In this document: positions 9,064 to 15,343 of the stretch, in pieces
Numbering within the stretch: position 1 is the stretch's first letter
How the letters are laid out: the number at the start of each line of letters is the position of its first letter
NCBI GenBank assembly: GCA_041688515.1
Contig: JBDNHZ010000425.1
Coordinates: 1-15,561 of the forward strand
Direction of reading: 5' to 3'
DNA length: 15,561 nucleotides
Source of the DNA: UBA6176 sp041688515
Lineage (GTDB): Bacteria; Verrucomicrobiota; Verrucomicrobiia; Limisphaerales; UBA9464
The notes under the pieces: generated by a model
What the model was told of the DNA's origin: nothing
Seen by the model: only the letters and a program-made list of their open reading frames with translations
Database searches by the model: none
Program-made: the position numbers and the translations under genes

Positions 9064-9128
9064 ACAAGTCCTTCCCAATAGAAACATCGGGAAGAGCGCT
9101 CACCCTCCAACTAAGCCATCTCTCGGGG

Positions 9129-9146
9129 GACGGTGTCAATACCGTC
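9129..9146 (-). promoter_or_regulatory. Possible operator overlapping a -35-like hexamer upstream of the giant gene
   Basis: On the minus strand a perfect inverted repeat, GACGGT-ATTGAC-ACCGTC, contains TTGACA (9139-9134), a match to the -35 consensus, about 90 bp before the ATG at 9042. No good -10 hexamer follows; the best at 17-bp spacing is GCTTAG, which is poor. A repressor site over a promoter is one reading; a chance small palindrome is the other. Confidence 0.3.
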
Positions 9147-9204
9147 AAACCCCCAATTGGATGAAAGGGCCGCATGCAACCCATTCGATCGGGCGGGGTT
9201 GCGC

Positions 9205-9262
9205 AGGCGTTTGCCCCTACGAAAATGTGAGTGAAATAACCACACTGTAGGGGCGAGGGCGC
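9205..9262. repeat. Imperfect ~58-bp intergenic palindrome
   Basis: GCCCCTAC (9213-9220) and GTAGGGGC (9247-9254) are perfect 8-bp inverted arms around an A/T-rich 26-base centre (GAAAATGTGAGTGAAATAAC..). Weaker pairing continues outward (GGCGTTT against the complement of GAGGGCGCC). It lies in the divergent region between the giant gene and the helicase gene. It has no similarity to the array repeats at the window ends. It may be a mobile palindromic element or a regulatory structure; the sequence alone does not decide. Confidence 0.5.
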
Positions 9263-9292
9263 CACCGACGCCCTTCGCGGAAGGGGGCCCTT

Positions 9293-9484
9293 CATCCCGG
9301 AGGGATGGCAGCCACTAGCCCGGGGTATCGCTTCGCTCATGGCGAATCGCTGAAACGCCTCCGGCGTAGAGAGGCCCGAGGGCGCGGCCATCCCAGGCTG
9401 CTCCTGAGGGGCGAGTTCCGGAGGGACGAAAGAAGCGGTCGGGGACGCTCAATGGCCCGGGAGAGAGGTCCTCATCCCGGAGGG
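9293..9484. repeat. Run of small hairpins, intergenic element before the helicase gene
   Basis: Three consecutive perfect hairpins are visible: CATCCC-GGA-GGGATG (9293-9307), TTCGC-TCATG-GCGAA (9332-9346) and ACGCC-TCC-GGCGT (9355-9367). The opening motif CATCCCGGAGGG recurs at 9473-9484, so the element may be bounded by a short direct repeat at each end. Open frames cross it on both strands, but they read into the antisense of the helicase gene or into its wrong frame and show no family features. Similar 'CATCCCGGAGGGATGGCAG' elements are, from memory, frequent in intergenic DNA of Verrucomicrobiota and Planctomycetota. Confidence 0.55.
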
Positions 9485-9512
9485 TGCTCGCAAGCTTGTA
9501 TCCTGGACGTGA

Positions 9513-12290
9513 GTGACGACAACTCCCTGCGTGTTCGCGGAGGAGTCCAGGTTCAGCCGTTGGTTCTTGGGGCGGTTCCCTGCCCCGACCCCGGCACAGG
9601 CGGCGGCGGCTCCGAGGATTCTGGCGGGGGAGAATGCGCTGATTGTGTCCCCGACGGGCACGGGCAAGACGCTGGCGGCGTTCCTGCCCATCCTGCATCA
9701 ACTGTCCCTCGACGAGGCCGCCCAGCGTCTGCCGGAGACGCTTCAGGCCATCTACATCTCCCCGCTCCGCGCCCTGGCCTATGACCTCGACAAGAACCTC
9801 AATGGCCCGCTCCGGGAGGCGTACGGAGACGTCCCGCCCATCCGGATCGCCCTCCGTTCCGGCGACACCGACGTCTCCGAGCGACGTCGCCAGTTTGATC
9901 ATCCGCCCCACGTCCTGCTGACGACCCCGGAAAGCCTGGGGCTCCTGCTGAGCCAGGCTCGATGGCTCCCGCATCTTTCCCAGGTGCGCTGGGTGGTCCT
10001 GGATGAAGTTCACGTCTTGGCGGAGAACAAGCGCGGTGCCGATCTCAGTTTGAGCCTCGAACGTCTGTCGGCTCTGGCCGCACCGGGCCCCGGTCCGTTG
10101 CGCATCGGATTGTCGGCCACCGTCTCGCCGACGGCCGAGGTCGCCTCGTTCGTCGGCGGTGCCGGCCGGGTGACGGCGGTGATCGAAGTGGCCACGACCA
10201 AGCGGATGGATCTTCGCGTTTACACCCCGCTCCAACGGGAGCCCTACCCCGCCGCCGGGTTTACCGGGGTCCGTCTCATCGGGGAACTGGCGCGCCTCGT
10301 CGACGCCAACCGCACGACCCTGATCTTCACCAACACGCGGTCGGGAGCCGAGTCCGCCACCTACTGGCTCCGTCAGGAGCGCCCGGCGTTGGCGGAACAG
10401 ATCGAATGCCATCACGCCTCGCTCGACCGCGATCTCCGTCTGGACGTCGAGGACCGGCTCAAGCGGGGCGAATTGCGGGCGGTGGTCTGTTCGACCTCGC
10501 TGGAGCTGGGCATCGACATCGGGAGCATCGATCTCGTCGTGATGCTGGCCACCCCGAAGGGCGTCAGCCGGGCGCTGCAACGGACCGGTCGGGCCGGGCA
10601 CCGGATCCAAGACGTCAGCCGTGGCTTGCTCATGGCGACCAACGTCGGGGATCTGGTCGAGTGCTGCGCCACGGCGCGACTCGCCCGTGCCGGACACCTG
10701 GATGCGGTGCGGATCCCGACGGCTCCGCTCGATGTGCTCGCCCAGCAACTGGTGGGCATGGGGTGCATCCGGGAATGGACGCGGAACGAGGCCTTTGAAC
10801 TGGTCCGCCGCGCTTGGCCCTATCGTCATCTGGACCGTGCGGAATTCGACCGGGTGCTGGAGTACCTTGCCGGCGGCGGGCGTTCCCTGCGCCAGCAGTA
10901 CACGGAGGTCTTCGGTCGCATCCATCTGACCGACGAGACGTTTGAAGCCCGGGCGGGAGCCACCAAACGCGATTACCTTCAGAACATCGGAACCATTTCG
11001 ACCGAGGGCGTCGTCCGGGTCCTGCTGCGAAACAGCCCACTGGGAACGGTCGAGGAAGGATTCCTGCGCGGCCTGCGGATCGGAGACGTCTTCACGCTGG
11101 CGGGACGTCCGCTGCGCCTCGAACGGATGGGCACAATGGAATGCTGGGTCAGCCGCGCCGACAGTGCGACTCCGACGGTTCCCCGGTGGGGTGCGAACAA
11201 GTTTCCCCTGGCGAACCGGGTTGCGCAGGAGATCCGCTCCTTCCGAAGCGAACTCCGCGCCCGTATCGAGGCGGGCGACCGGCCGGCGGTGCTGCAACCG
11301 TGGATTGCAGATCGGCTCGAATGCGGCGCGAACAACGCGGCCATCATCCACCGCGTCCACGCGGCCCAGCATGGGGTGAGCGAGATTCCCACCCCGGATT
11401 TCCTGTTGGTGGAGGAATACCTGGACGAGGCGGTTGACTTCGAAGCGATGAACCGCGCGCCCGCATCGGCACTCCGGCGGCGTCCGACGTCCAACCGGGC
11501 GACCGCACGGACGCCGTCCCGCGCCGAGCCACCCCCGCCGGAGGGTCAACTGGCGATGGCGGCGATCGATCTGGCCGGACGATCCAAAGCCCCCGCCGAA
11601 GTCAGGCCTGCTCCTTCGCCCGCGCCGGAATCGACGGTGCAACGGCAGCGCCATTATTTCTTCCATTCCTTGATCGGGCGCGCCGCCAACGACGCGTTGT
11701 CACGGGTGGTCGGTTTGCGACTCGGACGCCAGGGCGTGGGGAATCCGGTGGCCACCACCGACGACTACGGCTTCGTCCTGACGGTGGGTGCCGACCGTCG
11801 GCTGACCGCGGAGGAACTACGGGCCTTGCTCGATCCGGAGGGCTTCGATCGGGATCTGGAGGAGGTTCTCCGACGTTCCGACCTGTTGAAGTACCATTTC
11901 CGGAATGCCGCGCAGACCGGTCTGATGGTTTATCGGAACTACTTCGGCGAACAGAAGTCCGCCCGGAAACTGCAATGGAGCGCCGAGGTGATCTTCAACG
12001 TGCTGGTGGAACACGAACCCGATCATGTGCTGCTCCGCGAAGCCCGACGCGACGCGGCCCATTCGTTCCTGGATGAGGCCCGCGCCGTGGCCTACCTGCG
12101 CGACCTGGATACGCGCGGACGTCCGATCCGACTGCGTCCGGTCGCGTTGGTCCCGCCGCTTTCCTTCGGGATGTACGCCACCCGGATCCGCGAAGCGCTG
12201 CTGGTCGAGGATCCGCGCGAAACCCTGGAGCGTCTGTATCACCACTGGTGGGAGACGCTGGAGGGAGGGCAATCCACGGTTCCCGGTTGA
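9513..12290 (+). CDS. lhr: Lhr-type ATP-dependent DNA helicase (Lhr-Core)
   Basis: 925-aa cytoplasmic superfamily 2 helicase. Known Lhr-Core enzymes are ATP-driven 3'-5' translocases that unwind RNA:DNA and DNA duplexes and act in DNA repair. Visible motifs are Walker A SPTGTGKT (46-53), motif Ib-like TTPESL (137-142), Walker B DEVH (164-167), SAT (201-203), TNTRS (273-277), STSLELGIDIG (327-337) and QRTGRAGHR (356-364). The winged-helix and C-terminal Lhr core regions follow. Residues ~646-711 are a Pro/Ala/Arg-rich, probably disordered linker (PPPPEG, PAPSPAPES) that splits the C-terminal core just before HYFFHSLIGRAANDALSR; it makes the protein longer than the usual ~850 aa. The start is GTG: an in-frame TGA directly precedes it (9510-9512), so no longer start exists, although no strong Shine-Dalgarno sequence is seen. 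The stop is 37 bp before the Nudix gene. G+C is ~70%, higher than in the surface-protein genes. The metallophosphoesterase and ligase genes that sometimes accompany lhr are not in the window. Confidence 0.96.
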   Translation: MTTTPCVFAEESRFSRWFLGRFPAPTPAQAAAAPRILAGENALIVSPTGTGKTLAAFLPILHQLSLDEAAQRLPETLQAIYISPLRALAYDLDKNLNGPLREAYGDVPPIRIALRSGDTDVSERRRQFDHPPHVLLTTPESLGLLLSQARWLPHLSQVRWVVLDEVHVLAENKRGADLSLSLERLSALAAPGPGPLRIGLSATVSPTAEVASFVGGAGRVTAVIEVATTKRMDLRVYTPLQREPYPAAGFTGVRLIGELARLVDANRTTLIFTNTRSGAESATYWLRQERPALAEQIECHHASLDRDLRLDVEDRLKRGELRAVVCSTSLELGIDIGSIDLVVMLATPKGVSRALQRTGRAGHRIQDVSRGLLMATNVGDLVECCATARLARAGHLDAVRIPTAPLDVLAQQLVGMGCIREWTRNEAFELVRRAWPYRHLDRAEFDRVLEYLAGGGRSLRQQYTEVFGRIHLTDETFEARAGATKRDYLQNIGTISTEGVVRVLLRNSPLGTVEEGFLRGLRIGDVFTLAGRPLRLERMGTMECWVSRADSATPTVPRWGANKFPLANRVAQEIRSFRSELRARIEAGDRPAVLQPWIADRLECGANNAAIIHRVHAAQHGVSEIPTPDFLLVEEYLDEAVDFEAMNRAPASALRRRPTSNRATARTPSRAEPPPPEGQLAMAAIDLAGRSKAPAEVRPAPSPAPESTVQRQRHYFFHSLIGRAANDALSRVVGLRLGRQGVGNPVATTDDYGFVLTVGADRRLTAEELRALLDPEGFDRDLEEVLRRSDLLKYHFRNAAQTGLMVYRNYFGEQKSARKLQWSAEVIFNVLVEHEPDHVLLREARRDAAHSFLDEARAVAYLRDLDTRGRPIRLRPVALVPPLSFGMYATRIREALLVEDPRETLERLYHHWWETLEGGQSTVPG

Positions 12291-12327
12291 GTCTGTTCAT
12301 CGCCCCGGCGAACCTTGCCCTGCTGCC

Positions 12328-12792
12328 ATGCCGCATCTTCACGAGAAAATCGATTTCACCGTCGCCGTGTTCCTCGTCGACGCCGACCGCGTGCTTCTGG
12401 TCCTTCATCGACGCCTGGGCAAATGGTTGCCCGTGGGCGGCCACATCGAACTCGACGAGGATCCGGAACAGGCCGCGCACCGCGAAGTGCTGGAGGAAAG
12501 CGGACTGGAGATCGAACTGCTGGGCGAACGTCCCCCGACCACCGAACCCGGCACCCGGGCGCTGATCTCGCCGCGGTTCCTGGACATCCACCGGATCAGC
12601 GACACCCATGAGCACATCGGGATGATCTATTTCGCCCGCCCGCGACGCGGGACCCTGCGCCTCGCCGAGGCCGAGCATCATGACATCCGATGGTGTGCGG
12701 CCGCCGAGCTGGAGCACCTCCAACCCCGTCCCAGCGACGCCATCCTCTGGTATTGTCGGACGGCGATCCGGGAAGTGGCCGGGTCCCGGTAA
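12328..12792 (+). CDS. Nudix hydrolase
   Basis: 154-aa cytoplasmic pyrophosphohydrolase acting on nucleoside diphosphate-linked compounds; the substrate cannot be told from sequence. A perfect Nudix box (GX5EX7REUXEEXGU) spans residues 38-60: G38, E44, R52-E53, E56-E57, G59. Its helix carries the Mg2+-binding glutamates. The strand before it (FTVAVFLVDADRVLLVLHRR..KWLPVGGH) is typical of the fold. A longer in-frame reading begins inside lhr, but the ATG at 12328 gives a protein that starts just before the first beta strand, as is normal for the family. It lies 37 bp behind lhr on the same strand, so the two may be co-transcribed. No terminator is seen between them. A repeat-bearing spacer follows. 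Confidence 0.95.
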   Translation: MPHLHEKIDFTVAVFLVDADRVLLVLHRRLGKWLPVGGHIELDEDPEQAAHREVLEESGLEIELLGERPPTTEPGTRALISPRFLDIHRISDTHEHIGMIYFARPRRGTLRLAEAEHHDIRWCAAAELEHLQPRPSDAILWYCRTAIREVAGSR

Positions 12793-12808
12793 TGCGCCAC
12801 GGGGGATT

Positions 12809-12967
12809 GGAGACTCTGACTTTCGGACGGGGTCTTGGAGGGGCGAGCTCCGCGAGTCCGTGAACGTTCCCCGCCCGACTGGAGTGAGCCTCGTACCCTC
12901 GTCGCCTACCCGTAGGAGGCGACGTCAGGAGACTCTGTTTTCCGGGGTTGCGGACTCGCGGAGCTCG
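12809..12967. repeat. Middle copy of the array repeat, with a 17-bp perfect inverted repeat
   Basis: GGAGACTCTGAC (12809-12820) opens a unit that continues through ACGTTCCCCGCCCGA, TGAGCCTCGTACCCTCG and the palindrome CGTCGCCTAC..GTAGGAGGCGACG to a second CAGGAGACTCTG (12926-12937). All of these match the left-end array. Around the core lies a perfect 17-bp inverted repeat: CGAGCTCCGCGAGTCCG (12844-12860) and its complement (12951-12967), which the left array lacks. The element fills most of the 312-bp gap between the Nudix and esterase genes. In the remaining 12968-13104 I see only short GC-rich palindromes and no gene. Confidence 0.9.
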
Positions 12968-13104
12968 TCCTGGGGCCGGAGGTGCCGAGCGAAGGCTCCG
13001 ACAAGAACGGGCGGGCCGCCCATTCCCGGGTCCTTGACGGAATCGATCGCGCCGGGCGCAGGCGTCGCTTTTAATCCGGCCCACACCGGTTCACACTCGG
13101 GCGT

Positions 13105-14367
13105 ATGTCTCCGGTAAAACACCTCCTCGGAACCTGGCTCGCCAGCGGTTGCATCGCGCTGGCGGCGGCCCTTCCCGAACCCGCCTCGCTGCCGCCCCAG
13201 GTGGACCTTCCCGATCCGCTGCGCCTCATGTCGGGTGCCACGGTCAAGTCCGCCCGCGAATGGCGGAACAAACGTCGGCCGGAACTGAAGCAACTGTTCC
13301 AGCACTACATGTACGGCGAGCTCCCCGCGAAACCGGATCACCTGGAGTTCAAGACGGTTTCAGAGCATCCCGACTTCCTCGACGGGCTTGGCACTCTCCG
13401 GATCATCACGATCGAGTGCGGAAAGCAGGATCCGACCCGGATCAGCCTGATGGTGGTCACGCCCAATCGGGTCAAAGGGCGCGTGCCGGCCTTTCTGGCC
13501 ATGAACTTCTGTGGCAACCACACGGTGAGCGATGATCCACGCATCCCATTGACCGAGGGCTGGCTCTACCAGAGCTGCGCCGGTTGTAAGGACAACCACG
13601 CCACCGCCGCCGCGCGCGGCACCCAGAAGCAGGACTGGCCGATCGCCGACATCCTCCGCCGCGGCTATGCCTTCGCCACCTTTTGCACCACCGACATCGA
13701 TTCCGACCGCGGCGATGTTTCGGACGGGATCCGGGCCCGGGAGGATCGGGCTGCGGGACGTCCGGTGAACCCCGCCGATCGCGGCACGATCGCCGCCTGG
13801 GCCTGGGGCTACCATCGTTGCATGGACTACCTCGTCACCGACCGGCGCATCGATCGGAAGCACATCGCGGCCGTGGGCCACTCGCGCAACGGCAAGACCG
13901 CGCTGCTCGCGGCAGCCCTCGATGAACGCATCGCACTCGCCATCCCGCATCAGGCCGGCTGTGGCGGGACAGCCCCGAGCCGAGGCGTGATCGGTGAATC
14001 GGTCCAGCGGATCAACACGGCGTTCCCGCACTGGTTCAATGCACGCTTCAAGCAGTTCAATACCGACACGGCGCGCCTGCCGTTCGACCAGCATTGCCTG
14101 GTCGCGTTGATGGCCCCGCGCCCGGTCCTGCTGTCCAACGCCCAGGAAGATCAATGGGCCAATCCCTCCGGACAATTCGACGTCCTGCGCGCCGTGGAAC
14201 CGGTGTACAAACTGCTGAATGCCGGCGGCCTCGATGCCACCATCCAACCCGCCAATGGCGTCCTCATCCGCAGTCAGCTCGGGTACTACATCCGCGCGGG
14301 CAAACACTCGATGACCTCCGGAGACTGGGGCGTGTTCCTGGACTACGCAGACGCGCATTTCCGGTAA
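13105..14367 (+). CDS. Secreted CE15-like glucuronoyl/carbohydrate esterase
   Basis: 420-aa alpha/beta hydrolase, probably periplasmic or secreted. Characterised CE15 members cleave the ester between lignin and glucuronoyl groups on xylan. A signal peptide lies at ~1-23 (SPVKHLLGTWLASGCIALAAA); Cys16 makes a weak lipobox (LASGC), but the hydrophobic stretch continues past it, so ordinary cleavage is more likely. Typical family features follow: FQHYMYGELP (65-74), AFLAMNFCGNHT (129-140), the nucleophile motif GHSRNGKTALLAA with Ser260, GCGG (285-288), EDQWANPSGQF (348-358) and a catalytic His at 401 in AGKHSMT. The stretch before GCGG reads IPHQAG (280-285), where relatives carry an acidic residue (such as ESG) or NDSG. 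The catalytic acid may therefore be Glu348/Asp349. The ATG at 13105 gives a complete signal peptide; no clear ribosome binding site is seen. It is followed by a convergent gene only 30 bp away. Acetylxylan esterase is the alternative activity. Confidence 0.88.
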   Translation: MSPVKHLLGTWLASGCIALAAALPEPASLPPQVDLPDPLRLMSGATVKSAREWRNKRRPELKQLFQHYMYGELPAKPDHLEFKTVSEHPDFLDGLGTLRIITIECGKQDPTRISLMVVTPNRVKGRVPAFLAMNFCGNHTVSDDPRIPLTEGWLYQSCAGCKDNHATAAARGTQKQDWPIADILRRGYAFATFCTTDIDSDRGDVSDGIRAREDRAAGRPVNPADRGTIAAWAWGYHRCMDYLVTDRRIDRKHIAAVGHSRNGKTALLAAALDERIALAIPHQAGCGGTAPSRGVIGESVQRINTAFPHWFNARFKQFNTDTARLPFDQHCLVALMAPRPVLLSNAQEDQWANPSGQFDVLRAVEPVYKLLNAGGLDATIQPANGVLIRSQLGYYIRAGKHSMTSGDWGVFLDYADAHFR

Positions 14368-14397
14368 GCAGGGTCGCCCATTCCTGCCAAGGCGTGC

Positions 14398-15183
14398 CTA
14401 TCGGCCCATCAATTCCACCAGCACGGGACGATGGTCCGAGGCCATCGCCTCTACGAGGACCTCGCTTCGGTTCACCCGCCACCCACTCCGCGGCCGCAGC
14501 AACACGAAATCGATGCGGGCCGTCGGATTCCTCGCGGGAATCGTCGGCGCAGGAGCGGCGGCCGAAGCATCCTCCCAGTCCGCCAGCAAACGCTGCATCA
14601 CCCGGCTCTCCGGTTGATCATTGAAATCCCCCGCCAGGATGACCGGGCCCGGATCCGACCCGAACCACTCCTGCAACCGCGCGGCCTGCACCCATCGATC
14701 GCCGTCGTCGCGGCTCGCATCGAGATGCGTTCCCACGAACCGCAGCGGTGTCATCCCCGGAGGAGCAATCCGGGCCGAGAGGGCGATCCGTTGCTCGCGC
14801 TTCACCGGATTGGGCAGTGCGTGCACCTGGAAATCGGAGATGGGCCAGCGACTCAACAGCATGCCCCCGTAGGCGCCTCCCTGGAAATCGATGGCCTTGC
14901 CAAACTGCCCGTGCAACCCGGTCAACCGGATGTATTCCGCTGCCTGATCCACGCGGCCGGTGCGCTGCGTCCGCACGTCCACTTCCTGCAACGCCACCAG
15001 ATCGGCCCGACTCTCCCGAATCACCCGTGCGATCCGTTCCAGATCCAGCTTCCCGTCCTCCCCTTCGCCGTGATGGAGATTGAAGGTCATCACACGCAAA
15101 CGTTCCCCGGAACTCACGGTGGCACATCCGGTGGCAAGGGCGGTAGAAGCAGGCATGAGACGGAGGAACTGTCGGCGGTTCAT
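14398..15183 (-). CDS. Endonuclease/exonuclease/phosphatase family lipoprotein with Tat-type signal
   Basis: 261-aa metal-dependent hydrolase of the EEP fold, which includes DNases, sphingomyelinases and phosphoinositide phosphatases; the substrate is not predictable here. Key residues are visible: Asn35 (TFNLHHG), Glu67 (LQEVD), His153 (GTHLD), Asp186 and Asn188 (AGDFND), Asp225 (IDFVLL) and Asp250-His251 (SDHRP). The full catalytic set is therefore intact. The N-terminus MNRRQFLRLMPASTALATGC has a twin-arginine motif and a lipobox-like LATGC with Cys20. This suggests Tat export and lipid anchoring, so action outside the cytoplasm. The frame is open for 39 codons further upstream, but the ATG at 15183 is chosen because it begins exactly at the Tat signal. 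No strong Shine-Dalgarno sequence is present. The gene converges on the esterase. Positions 15184-15343 upstream show no recognisable promoter. Confidence 0.94.
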   Translation of the reverse strand: MNRRQFLRLMPASTALATGCATVSSGERLRVMTFNLHHGEGEDGKLDLERIARVIRESRADLVALQEVDVRTQRTGRVDQAAEYIRLTGLHGQFGKAIDFQGGAYGGMLLSRWPISDFQVHALPNPVKREQRIALSARIAPPGMTPLRFVGTHLDASRDDGDRWVQAARLQEWFGSDPGPVILAGDFNDQPESRVMQRLLADWEDASAAAPAPTIPARNPTARIDFVLLRPRSGWRVNRSEVLVEAMASDHRPVLVELMGR

Positions 15184-15343
15184 CGCAAGCCGATTCAAAC
15201 AGGGAGCGCCCGGACTGGCCATCGACCATTGCAGGGGAATGCGAACCTGGCCCGCCCAACCGGAATGAGCGTCTTCGCCCGTCGTCGACGTGGAGCGCAT
15301 CCGGACACTGCCCCCGATCAGTTGGGCGGCGACACAAACCTGG

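Noticed and set aside
9226..9244. CRP-like site TGTGA in the A/T-rich palindrome centre
   Set aside because: The second half-site does not match TCACA at the required 6-bp spacing.
9305..9784. Plus-strand open frame beginning MAATSPGYRF
   Set aside because: It covers the hairpin element and then the wrong frame of the helicase gene; it has no family features and composition typical of GC-rich non-coding frames.
9315..11666. 783-aa minus-strand open frame opposite the helicase
   Set aside because: It is antisense to a clear Lhr helicase, rich in Arg/Gly/Gln, and has no recognisable domain; a GC-driven shadow.
12680..13117. Plus-strand frame across the middle repeat
   Set aside because: It overlaps the Nudix gene out of frame and repeats the same peptide as the left array; no independent support.
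14368..14397. Shared terminator between the convergent esterase and EEP genes
   Set aside because: Only a 5-bp stem (GCAGG/CCTGC) with a 10-base loop and no T tract is present; too weak to call.
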